13,131 nt of DNA from Acidaminococcus sp. CAG:917 (GTDB taxonomy: Bacteria > Bacillota > Clostridia > Christensenellales > CAG-917): contig FR901021.1 of the NCBI GenBank assembly GCA_000437555.1, positions 68,315 to 81,445 on the forward strand. Reading direction: 5' to 3'. The position numbers were made by a program, and so were the translations under genes. The notes under the pieces were generated by a model that searched no databases, was not told where the DNA came from, and saw only the letters and a program-made list of their open reading frames with translations. The first letter of the stretch is position 1. The number at the start of each line of letters is the position of its first letter. This document shows, piece after piece, positions 5,409 to 12,441 of this stretch.

Positions 5409-6102
5409 AGGCAACCTCCAGCGCAAGCTCTATCATCTGAGTAAACGACCTTTCCCTGTCCAAGGCGGAAAGCGACTCTCCCGTGACGAGAGAATCGGAA
5501 ATAGTGCAAATTGCCAGAGCGTTTTTTCCGGTAAGAGAGGCGTTTAAAAAGAGAGCCGCGGCTTCCATTTCCACCGCAAGCACGCCGAGACGTTTCATTT
5601 CTTCCAAATCCGTGGTGCGGTAAAATACGTCGGATGACATAAGCTTTCCCACAGCAAAATCGTATCCCTTTTCTTCGGCAATTTTCTTTGCAAGCGCTAC
5701 TTTGTCCGGATTGGCGACGGGCGTTTCGCTCTTGTCGAAGCCGAGCTGTTCAACTATGTTTGAAACGGTATACGCACTATCGGCTATCACTATATCTTTG
5801 AGCTTTAAAGAAGGCGACGCGGCGCCTGCGCTGCCCACTCGTATTATCGTATCGACGTCGTATACGCTGAAGAGTTCGTAAGAGTATATCGACATCGACG
5901 GCATACCCATACCCGACGCCATAACAGAAACTGCCTTGCCTTTGTATTTGCCGGTATATCCCTGCATGCCCCTCACGTTATTGACCAAAACGGCGTCCTC
6001 TAAAAAGTTTTCGGCTATAAATTTTGACCTGAGCGGATCACCGGGCATAAGAACGGTTTTTGCAAAATCTCCCTTTTTTGCGCTGTTATGAGGTGTTGCC
6101 AT
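5401..6102 (-). CDS. deoD: purine-nucleoside phosphorylase, DeoD type
   Basis: 233 residues, matching hexameric DeoD enzymes. It phosphorolyses purine (deoxy)nucleosides to free base and (deoxy)ribose-1-phosphate in the cytosol. Seen: MATPHNSAKKGDFAK with H5 (nucleoside site across the subunit interface), MPGDPLRSKFIAE with G21 and R25 and NNVRGM with R44 (phosphate site), IIRVGSAG with R88 and S91, AVEMEAAAL with E178-M179-E180 (ribose and base site), and TISDSLVTGE with the catalytic acid D203; R216 probably matches E. coli R217. GGAGG precedes the ATG. The gene heads a two-gene operon with cdd, which starts inside its last codons. No convincing promoter was identified in the 176 bases upstream; read-through from the aldolase-like gene is possible since I see no terminator between them. 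Confidence 0.95.
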   Translation of the reverse strand: MATPHNSAKKGDFAKTVLMPGDPLRSKFIAENFLEDAVLVNNVRGMQGYTGKYKGKAVSVMASGMGMPSMSIYSYELFSVYDVDTIIRVGSAGAASPSLKLKDIVIADSAYTVSNIVEQLGFDKSETPVANPDKVALAKKIAEEKGYDFAVGKLMSSDVFYRTTDLEEMKRLGVLAVEMEAAALFLNASLTGKNALAICTISDSLVTGESLSALDRERSFTQMIELALEVACD

Positions 6103-6278
6103 ATTCCCTCCGTATTATATGGATTTATAAAACTAAAACGCACGACGTTTTTAAACAGACACTGCGGTTTTATTAGTTTAAACATATCTCAAATTTTTAC
6201 TTTAAAATATTTTATTTCGCCGTGATTGTTTATTAAATTTTTAAAGCAATCTTTTTATACCCGATTATATCAGAACTC

Positions 6279-7409
6279 TTAAAAGTCTTGCTCGCTTCTG
6301 CCTTTTTGACATTCGTCTTCTAATGCGGAAAGAATCCAGAAAGCGTCCTGAAGCGTCTTCCCCACGACTAAAACTCCGCTGCATCCCATAAACACGGCGT
6401 TTGTGTTTTTTAATTCCTTTACTACGTTTTGCGCCTGCCTTGACGAAAGAGGGAATGCCCATTCGCTTACCGGCACAACTTGTCCTATTATGTTTTGCAT
6501 TCTCTCGCTGACCGCAAGATTTTCCATTGCCGACGCATTGACGGAAGCATATATCGGCTGAGCCATTATAATTGCCCCGACGTCCTCTCTTATCTCGTAA
6601 ACGGATTTATGTAACTTAAGCCCGTTCTTTGTCGGACAGCGTCTTATAAGCGAAGCCTTTACGATATCCTTTTCCTCGATAAAATCCGGAGATATGCCGT
6701 AAGGAGTTATAAACATATTATCGCCGTGCCTGACGGATATAAGTCCTCGGCTTCCCTGCACCATATCCTCGGACGACAGTTTTCTGAGATAAAACACAAG
6801 CGAGGCAAGCGTTTCTTTGCCGGCAAGCTTTTGGGTTTTGGGTATAGCTCCGAAAACTTCACTCTGTCTCAATCTCTTTTGATTTTTTGCCGAACGTGAT
6901 TTATAAAGCCTGTTCATCTTTTGGGCGTATCTGGCTATCGTAGACACGTTTTGCCCTATAAAATCTTTTATTATATTTGATTTTAACAAAACTTCCATAT
7001 TGCAAATCGCTTCGTCAATCGAACGCCCCGCAGTCGCTATACCGACGGAATCGACAAGAGCTGCGCCCCTCTTTTTCAGAAACTTGAATATGGCGGGGTC
7101 GGACGGCAAAAACGCTTTAACGGGACCGCCGAAGCTTTCGGCAAAATCGTCGATATACACGCCTATATTCTTTTGCGCTTCTTCACCCGTTTCCAAAATA
7201 AGCACGGCGTTGTTGCCGTCGAGTGCGTCAAAGGCAAAATTTACCGCGGCGACGTCGTTCTTTTGTGTGATAAAAAATTGCACGTCGTCAATGGAAGATA
7301 CGGACAGAACAAGTTTTTCGTCCGCTTTTGAAGCCAAAGTAAAAGGCATCGAAAATTTAGCGAAAACGGTTTTCGCTTTTTTCCTCATAGTAGTCTTTAG
7401 TGTTTCCAT
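6279..7409 (-). CDS. class II aldolase/adducin-like protein, predicted pseudoenzyme
   Basis: 376 residues. The C-terminal half resembles class II aldolases (fuculose- and rhamnulose-phosphate aldolase fold): GLISVRHGDNMFITPYGISP (222-241), LHKSVYEIREDVGAIIMAQPIYAS (266-289) and NAVFMGCSGVLVVGKTLQDAF (337-357). The metal site is gone: the HxH pair is M282-A-Q284, the third His is S344 (GCSG instead of the usual HG), and the usual SSE glutamate is absent. The N-terminal half ends with a similar strand-turn-helix, GAALVDSVGIATAGRSIDEAI (115-135), so the protein may hold two degenerate copies. A very basic linker (RLYKSRSAKNQKRLRQ, 167-182) joins the halves. Catalysis looks unlikely; a binding or structural role is inferred. 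It begins 9 bases after the HU gene, with AAGG as ribosome binding site overlapping the HU stop, so the two are cotranscribed. The aldolase-like fold call is by motif memory. Confidence 0.75.
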   Translation of the reverse strand: METLKTTMRKKAKTVFAKFSMPFTLASKADEKLVLSVSSIDDVQFFITQKNDVAAVNFAFDALDGNNAVLILETGEEAQKNIGVYIDDFAESFGGPVKAFLPSDPAIFKFLKKRGAALVDSVGIATAGRSIDEAICNMEVLLKSNIIKDFIGQNVSTIARYAQKMNRLYKSRSAKNQKRLRQSEVFGAIPKTQKLAGKETLASLVFYLRKLSSEDMVQGSRGLISVRHGDNMFITPYGISPDFIEEKDIVKASLIRRCPTKNGLKLHKSVYEIREDVGAIIMAQPIYASVNASAMENLAVSERMQNIIGQVVPVSEWAFPLSSRQAQNVVKELKNTNAVFMGCSGVLVVGKTLQDAFWILSALEDECQKGRSEQDF

Positions 7410-7418
7410 AATCAGCCT

Positions 7419-7691
7419 TTAATTGAAGTAGTCTTTAAACATATCGCCAAAACGCAAAACGGGAGCGTTTTGGGGGTTAATCAAAACTCTCTCTCCCGTC
7501 TTGGGATTGACGCCCAATCTTTCTTTTTTTTGTCTGAGCTCGAATGTGCCGAACCCCGCAAGAATGATTTTGTCTCCCTTTTTCAAAGTAGACGCAACCA
7601 CCTCAACCATAGAATCGAACGCCTTTTGCGCGTCTTTCAAAGATAAATCCGCCTTGAAGGCTATTTCCCTGATAAATTCGGCTTTGTTCAT
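7419..7691 (-). CDS. hup: HU family DNA-binding protein
   Basis: 90 residues, the exact size of bacterial HU. It is a dimeric nucleoid protein that binds and bends DNA without strong sequence preference. Seen: MNKAEFIREIAFKADLSLKDAQ helical N-terminus, the conserved GFGTFELRQK (46-55), and the beta-arm segment GVNPKTGERV with the intercalating proline P63, followed by APVLRFG. The open frame extends 12 codons further upstream, but I chose the ATG at 7689-7691 because GAGAGG lies 5 bases before it, the product starts in the canonical MNKAEF way, and the promoter -10 box falls within the extra codons. It is the first gene of a two-gene unit with the aldolase-like protein. Confidence 0.95.
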   Translation of the reverse strand: MNKAEFIREIAFKADLSLKDAQKAFDSMVEVVASTLKKGDKIILAGFGTFELRQKKERLGVNPKTGERVLINPQNAPVLRFGDMFKDYFN

Positions 7692-7706
7692 AATAACCTC
7701 TCGGCT

Positions 7707-7734
7707 ATTATAACATATACCGAGCAAAAATCAA
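7707..7734 (-). promoter_or_regulatory. strong extended -10 promoter of the HU gene
   Basis: Minus-strand reading: TTGATT (7729-7734, 4 of 6), 16 bases, perfect TATAAT (7707-7712) preceded by TGT, an extended -10. The predicted start is near 7700, giving a very short leader of about 9 bases that still holds part of the Shine-Dalgarno. Confidence 0.7.
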
Positions 7735-7737
7735 CAA

Positions 7738-8373
7738 TCAATTTTTAAGCGTTCTTTCGCTTCTTGCCAAAATTTCCCCGCTTTCGATATCCAACAGCAC
7801 GCACTTCATATAATTTTGCGATATGGACGCGACAAAATATCTGTATTCTCCGCTGTGCATAACGTCCTTTGAATATGAAGCATAAATCTCTCCGTCGCCG
7901 CCCACCGTCTTCACGCCTTTGCTTAAAAGTTCGTTTGCGTCAATACCTCCTGTTTTTACAAGCGTAAACAGGGTATCGTTAAACTTGACTTCCGAGAGGT
8001 CGAGATTTTCCCTTACCGTCAATATAAGCATATCCCTTATTTTTTCCGCTTTGTATTCTCTGCCGGAAACGGTAAAGGAGTCGCCGTCTATCTCTCCGCC
8101 TATATGCCTTAGTCTAAATGTGGTAAACGGCACCGGGTCTTGTGTTTTACCGTCTGCTAAAAAAGGATTCTCCCCTGCTCCGTAGCGGACCTCTAAAAAA
8201 TAGTCGCCTTCTTCGGCGGTATATAGCACGCTTTCAAAATACGAAGGAACGATTTGCGCCTCAGCCGTTTCGTCACACCCTGCAAATAAAGCCGTGAAAG
8301 CGACAAGCAAAACGCACAGACAAAAAACCAGCAAAATATTTTTTATTGCACTTTTATTATATATTTTTTTCAT
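7738..8373 (-). CDS. predicted lipoprotein, function unknown
   Basis: 211 residues. Seen: a type II signal peptide with Lys at 2, 3, 7 and 11, a hydrophobic core (13-30) and a lipobox LFAGC with the modified cysteine at C33. The mature part of about 179 residues is a mixed alpha/beta-looking domain (YFLEVRYGAGENPFL, then FTTFRLRHIGGEIDGDSFTV, then YRYFVASISQNYMKCVLLDI) with no family I recognise. Known biology of the signal: lipidation and anchoring to the outer face of the cytoplasmic membrane. The ATG lacks a clear Shine-Dalgarno (the leader is very AT-rich), so the start rests on the signal peptide. It reads toward HU with only 46 bases between genes and no terminator, so some read-through is likely although HU has its own promoter. 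It is divergent from the P-type ATPase gene. Confidence 0.85.
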   Translation of the reverse strand: MKKIYNKSAIKNILLVFCLCVLLVAFTALFAGCDETAEAQIVPSYFESVLYTAEEGDYFLEVRYGAGENPFLADGKTQDPVPFTTFRLRHIGGEIDGDSFTVSGREYKAEKIRDMLILTVRENLDLSEVKFNDTLFTLVKTGGIDANELLSKGVKTVGGDGEIYASYSKDVMHSGEYRYFVASISQNYMKCVLLDIESGEILARSERTLKN

Positions 8374-8716
8374 ATTAAATTTTTATGCGAAGGAAAATAA
8401 GATATTCCCTTTAATTTAACAAACGGATTAAAACGTCGCTTCCGTTAAAACAGCTTTTCGTTAACGGAAAAATATAAAAAATAGATTTTTGAAGCTTACC
8501 AATTGAATTTGAATAATTTTATTAAGGGAAAATTTTTCGTTTTATATATAAAATTTATTAACAAGTTAAATCAATTTTTAAATTATAATTGCTATTTTGT
8601 TTTGTATATGATATTTTTTATATATATAAGTTTTAATTGTTAAAAGAAGAAAATAATTAAATAAAACAATAAAAAAATGACGGACGTCTTGAGCGATATC
8701 CGTAAATTTTATCGGT
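8374..8716. other. 343-base divergent intergenic region, lipoprotein / P-type ATPase
   Basis: Very AT-rich in its middle (8470-8680, with several TATA-like tracts such as 8584-8589 TATAAT and 8619-8624 TATATA), which is where the rightward ATPase promoter should lie, though no unambiguous -35/-10 pair can be fixed. For the leftward gene a weak pair TTGTTA, 17 bases, TATTTT can be read near 8390-8420. Inverted repeats are listed separately. I see no gene: the one open frame on the minus strand (8578-8787) is low-complexity AT-rich and overlaps the ATPase start. Confidence 0.55.
8422..8469. promoter_or_regulatory. three AACGGA half sites forming inverted repeats
   Basis: AACGGA at 8422-8427, its complement TCCGTT at 8441-8446, and AACGGA again at 8463-8468. 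The last two extend to a perfect 9-bp inverted repeat, TTCCGTTAA (8440-8448) and TTAACGGAA (8461-8469), with a 12-base spacer. No U-run follows on either strand, so it is not a terminator. Its place between divergent genes suggests an operator, but the regulator is unknown. Confidence 0.4.
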
Positions 8717-8722
8717 TTGAAA

Positions 8723-11700
8723 ATGAAGAGAAAATCGGACAAAACTAAAAAAATAAAAAAAGACGAATTGATGTCTTCCGAATCCATCGTTTCGGGAGAC
8801 CCTCATCAAACTGCCGCTTTAGAAGAAGAGCAGGAAATTTTCGATTCCGACGGCAATCAGCTTGTCGGTCTTTCCGATGAGGAAATAAACGCCAAGATAG
8901 CTGCGGGAGAAATAAACGGCGAACAAAACATTCGCACTAAAACCGTTTGGCAGATAATCCGCCAAAACGTCTTTACTTTCTTTAATATCTTATTTGTCGT
9001 TCTTGCGGTCATATTATTCTTTTTCATTCCGCAAAACGCAAACGGATATATGCAATTCGGTTTTATGATTTTGGTTATCATAAACACTTTAATCGGACTT
9101 ATTCAGGAGTTGAAAGCCAAAAAGACAATAGACAAACTTTCTCTTATTTCCGCCCCGAAAGTTACCGCTATACGAAACGGCAAGAAATGTGAAATAAACC
9201 TGGCAGACATCGTAAGGGACGAACTGGTCTGCCTTAACGCAGGCTGTCAGATTTGTGCCGATGCCGTGCTCGTCGACGGTTCGATTGAAGTTAACGAATC
9301 GCAGATAACCGGCGAACCGGATGCCATACAAAAGAAGGTCGGCGACCAGGTTATGTCTGGTAGCTACGTCATAAGCGGCAAAGCCGTCACTAAAGTCATT
9401 CATATAGGCAAAGAGAACTATGCCACAAAAATTTCGGCTGGAGCAAAATATCTCAAAAAGCCGACGTCTGAAATTCTTCGTTCGCTCAACGCCATAATCA
9501 AATTTATGGCAATCGTCATAATACCTTTAGGGTTTGCCCTGTTCTTTACGAAATATTTTTTAAACTACGGCACTGAAATTTCACAGAACCTTAAAGAGCA
9601 AATAAATCAGTTTGGCACTGTCGCAGGCGCAATAATGGGATATGAAGATGTAAAACTGAGCGGAGTCGTAAAGACTGTCGTCGGGTCACTGCTCGGTATG
9701 ATACCGTCGGGGCTCGTTGCTCTTTCTTCTACCGTATTTTGTATAAGCGTTATAAGAATATCCCGACATAAAACTCTGGCACAGGACCTTTACTGCGTCG
9801 AAACTCTCGCCCGCGTCGATACCCTATGCCTCGATAAAACGGGAACGATTACCGAAGGAAGCATGCAGGTTATGCGCGTAGTTTTGCACGGCGGCATCGA
9901 CGAAGACGATTTTAAAGTCATTCTTAAAAACGTTCAATCTTCCATTAACGACGAAAACGCAACGGCTAACGCAATAAACGAATTTACGTCCGACGTCGAA
10001 GCCACAGAAAAGGCGCAGTCAGTGATACCTTTTTCTTCTGCGCGAAAATGGAGCGGAGCGACTTTTAAAGACGCCTCATACGTCATGGGCGCGGCGGAAT
10101 TTGTCTTTAAAAACATCGATAAACAGCAAAAAGAAAAACTTGACAAATATGCCAACGAGGGCTTCAGAGTTCTCGCCCTCGCAAAATGCGAAAGCTTGCA
10201 AGGCAAACAAATTCACAATCCCGAACTGCTCGGGTATGTGCTCATCACGGATAAAATCAGACCGGAAGCTCCCGAAACTTTGAAATTTTTTAAAGAACAA
10301 GGCGTAAACATTAAAATCATATCCGGCGATAATCCTGTCACCGTCAAGGCGGTAGCGAAAAGAGCAGGACTTGAAGACGCAGAAAACTATATCGACCTTT
10401 CCACCCTCACCACCGACGAAGAAGTCATCGATGCGGCGGAAAGATATACGATATTCGGAAGAGTAACTCCCGACCAAAAGCTGTTACTCGTCAAATCGCT
10501 CAGAAAGAAAAAGCATACCGTTGCAATGACCGGCGACGGAGTAAACGACGTTCTCGCCCTGAAGGAAGCGGACTGTTCCGTTGCCATGGCTTCGGGTAGC
10601 GACGCCGCGAAAAACGTTTCAAGCCTCGTTTTGCTCGACAGCAATTTCGCATCTATGCCAAAAGTCGTTGCGGAGGGCAGACGAAGCATCAACAACCTCG
10701 AACGCTCTGCGGCTCTGTATATCGTCAAAACCATATACAGCTTTTTGTTCGCTCTCATTTTTATGCTTATTCCGAGAGGTCTTCCCTTTGAACCTACGGA
10801 CATGACCGTCATCGGCGCCGTCACAATAGGTATACCGTCTTTCATTTTGGCTCTCGAGCCAAATAAAGATATAGTCAAAGGACGGTTTATATCCAAAGTT
10901 TTAGCAAATGCGATTCCGGGAGCATTAACCGTTGTGCTAAGCGTAATGGGCGTTGTCATAGCAAGCACGTTTATCGAGTTCGAAGCCGACGAATTAAAAG
11001 ATATGTATTTCATTTTGACAACGTTCGCCAGCTTCCTCTTCCTTGCAAAAGTATGCTTCCCCTATACTCCGCTAAGAGTCTTTCTGTTCCTCGCCATGGT
11101 GGGAATTTACTTGTTTATATCGTTCGACGACTTCACGGTATTTAAACTGAGCATAATATTCAATACTCCTAAAAACGTCACTTGGGATATGTGGAGAGTC
11201 ATACTCGTCATAATGGCAATAGATATTCCGTTCTTTACCTTGCTTGTGCTCGCTTTCTCTCGACTGAGGAATCCGAAGATAATTTCAAAAATATCGTTCC
11301 ATATCGACGGTCAGATAGAGGACAACTACGAAGACGAAATTGCCAAAGCGGATAAAAAGCTTTCCGGAATACAAAAAATCAATCAAAGCATTCTGAAATT
11401 TTTCAAAAAGTTTAAAATCAATAAGCCGCAAAAGGAAAATACTCAAAAGCTTGAGGACTGCGACTCGTCCGTCTCGTCAGATATAACAGGTGGACAAACG
11501 GCAGTAGCACTCGATGCCGATGTCGAACAAAGGCAAACAGAAGAACAAATCGCTTTTAACGCCGAAAACGACAAACAAAAACCGAACAAATTTAAAGAGT
11601 TTATATCTTCTTTAAAAGGTAAATTTAAAAAGAAACCGTCGGAAAAATCCGTCGAAGACGGACAATCCATAATAAACGGCGAAAAAGCCGAAAACGAAAA

Positions 11701-11983
11701 TACGACCGAAGATAACAATAAAGAAGAAACAGACAAAACGGTCGAAGATAACGCTTCAAACGAAGCGGAATTAAATTCCAACAGTGAAACCGAAGCGGGT
11801 ACCGTCTTGGGCGAAACAACGGACACACGGCACGATATCCACACCCCGAACGCCGAAAACTCGCATTCGGACGGAGAAGCAAGGACGGAAGGCAGACAAA
11901 AACGGGCGACGGCAAAAAGAGATAAGTCTGCAAAAAATGCGGCCGCCGAGGTTTTAGACGACGGTTTGAAGTCGGATAACTAA
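8723..11983 (+). CDS. cation-transporting P-type ATPase, CtpE-like, with long charged C-terminal tail
   Basis: 1086 residues with this start. An ATP-driven ion pump of the cytoplasmic membrane. Seen in order: helices near 83-101 and 110-128; actuator domain with QITGEPD (194-200); helices near 258-278 and 316-345 with IPSGL (327-331) at the ion site of M4; phosphorylation motif DKTGT (D371); nucleotide domain with RKWSGA (441-446); DKIRPE (510-515), GDNP (535-538), hinge TGDGVND (603-609); then about six C-terminal helices (660-848). The WQIIRQNVFTFFN segment (76-88) and IPSGL resemble the CtpE branch, of which mycobacterial CtpE is reported to transport calcium; the ion here is inferred. Odd: from about residue 865 a Glu/Lys/Asn-rich disordered-looking tail of some 220 residues, not usual for the family. 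Start uncertain: TTG 8717, ATG 8723 or ATG 8771 fit, none with a good ribosome binding site. Confidence 0.93.
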   Translation: MKRKSDKTKKIKKDELMSSESIVSGDPHQTAALEEEQEIFDSDGNQLVGLSDEEINAKIAAGEINGEQNIRTKTVWQIIRQNVFTFFNILFVVLAVILFFFIPQNANGYMQFGFMILVIINTLIGLIQELKAKKTIDKLSLISAPKVTAIRNGKKCEINLADIVRDELVCLNAGCQICADAVLVDGSIEVNESQITGEPDAIQKKVGDQVMSGSYVISGKAVTKVIHIGKENYATKISAGAKYLKKPTSEILRSLNAIIKFMAIVIIPLGFALFFTKYFLNYGTEISQNLKEQINQFGTVAGAIMGYEDVKLSGVVKTVVGSLLGMIPSGLVALSSTVFCISVIRISRHKTLAQDLYCVETLARVDTLCLDKTGTITEGSMQVMRVVLHGGIDEDDFKVILKNVQSSINDENATANAINEFTSDVEATEKAQSVIPFSSARKWSGATFKDASYVMGAAEFVFKNIDKQQKEKLDKYANEGFRVLALAKCESLQGKQIHNPELLGYVLITDKIRPEAPETLKFFKEQGVNIKIISGDNPVTVKAVAKRAGLEDAENYIDLSTLTTDEEVIDAAERYTIFGRVTPDQKLLLVKSLRKKKHTVAMTGDGVNDVLALKEADCSVAMASGSDAAKNVSSLVLLDSNFASMPKVVAEGRRSINNLERSAALYIVKTIYSFLFALIFMLIPRGLPFEPTDMTVIGAVTIGIPSFILALEPNKDIVKGRFISKVLANAIPGALTVVLSVMGVVIASTFIEFEADELKDMYFILTTFASFLFLAKVCFPYTPLRVFLFLAMVGIYLFISFDDFTVFKLSIIFNTPKNVTWDMWRVILVIMAIDIPFFTLLVLAFSRLRNPKIISKISFHIDGQIEDNYEDEIAKADKKLSGIQKINQSILKFFKKFKINKPQKENTQKLEDCDSSVSSDITGGQTAVALDADVEQRQTEEQIAFNAENDKQKPNKFKEFISSLKGKFKKKPSEKSVEDGQSIINGEKAENENTTEDNNKEETDKTVEDNASNEAELNSNSETEAGTVLGETTDTRHDIHTPNAENSHSDGEARTEGRQKRATAKRDKSAKNAAAEVLDDGLKSDN

Positions 11984-11993
11984 AGGCGCAAAA

Positions 11994-12017
11994 ATTTATC
12001 AAATGCGTCTGATAAAT
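11994..12017 (+). repeat. inverted repeat just after the ATPase stop
   Basis: A perfect 8-bp AT-rich inverted repeat, ATTTATCA (11994-12001) and TGATAAAT (12010-12017), with an 8-base loop begins 11 bases after the stop codon. It has no T-run, so it is not itself an obvious terminator; it may form a hairpin in the 3' end of the ATPase mRNA. Confidence 0.4.
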
Positions 12018-12079
12018 CCCTATTTAAATTAGCAATTAGCAAATCCATATATGCTCTAAAAGGCGTAAGAATAAAAATA

Positions 12080-12103
12080 GACGGGCATTGAATGCCCGTT
12101 TTT
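12080..12103 (+). terminator. intrinsic terminator after the P-type ATPase
   Basis: A perfect 8-bp stem, ACGGGCAT (12081-12088) and ATGCCCGT (12092-12099), with loop TGA is followed by TTTTT. It lies about 100 bases after the ATPase stop on the same strand. Confidence 0.88.
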
Positions 12104-12441
12104 ATATAATTCTGCCTATGTCCGTATAATTTCCCTGCCCTTTTTAAATAGCAAATCACTAACGAGATAATAAATCACTTACGCCGCTATTAAATTTAAG
12201 AGTTCCTTAGCTTATTAAATTTAATAGCTTCTTACCTTTTTTGTTTTCTTTATTTTGCACCTCTCTAAAATTGTGAAACAAAAAGCCGCAAACTTCTCTT
12301 TTTCGTTCTTAAAATTATCACTTTTTTTATTTTTCGTTCATATCATTTTAAATGGCTGTATTTAAATTATTTCGCCCTGAAGGTTATAAGGGCATTATTC
12401 GCCGCAATTTTAAATAGAATATATCGATATAGGAGGAAATT
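12104..12441. other. 338-base AT-rich leader region before hppA
   Basis: No gene or known riboswitch was recognised. It contains two short direct repeats, AAATCACT (12153-12160 and 12172-12179) and ATTAAATTTAA (12189-12199 and 12214-12224). The second copy lies within a 14-bp palindrome (12213-12226). A GCCCT/AGGGC 5-bp hairpin occurs near 12373-12392. AGGAGG at 12431-12436 is the hppA ribosome binding site. The hppA promoter must lie here but I cannot fix it with confidence. Confidence 0.5.

Noticed and set aside
6130..6179. AAACTAA/TTAGTTT inverted repeat upstream of deoD
   Set aside because: Only 7 bp match perfectly across a long spacer and the inner pairs need bulges; in AT-rich DNA this is weak evidence for a site.
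8578..8787. 69-codon minus-strand open frame rich in Phe, Ile and Tyr at the ATPase start
   Set aside because: It reads through AT-rich intergenic DNA into the antisense of the ATPase N-terminus, has no ribosome binding site, and its hydrophobic composition is what such DNA gives by chance.
10387..11013. 208-codon minus-strand open frame inside the P-type ATPase
   Set aside because: It lies wholly antisense to the ATPase hinge and membrane region; long antisense frames arise here from codon bias.
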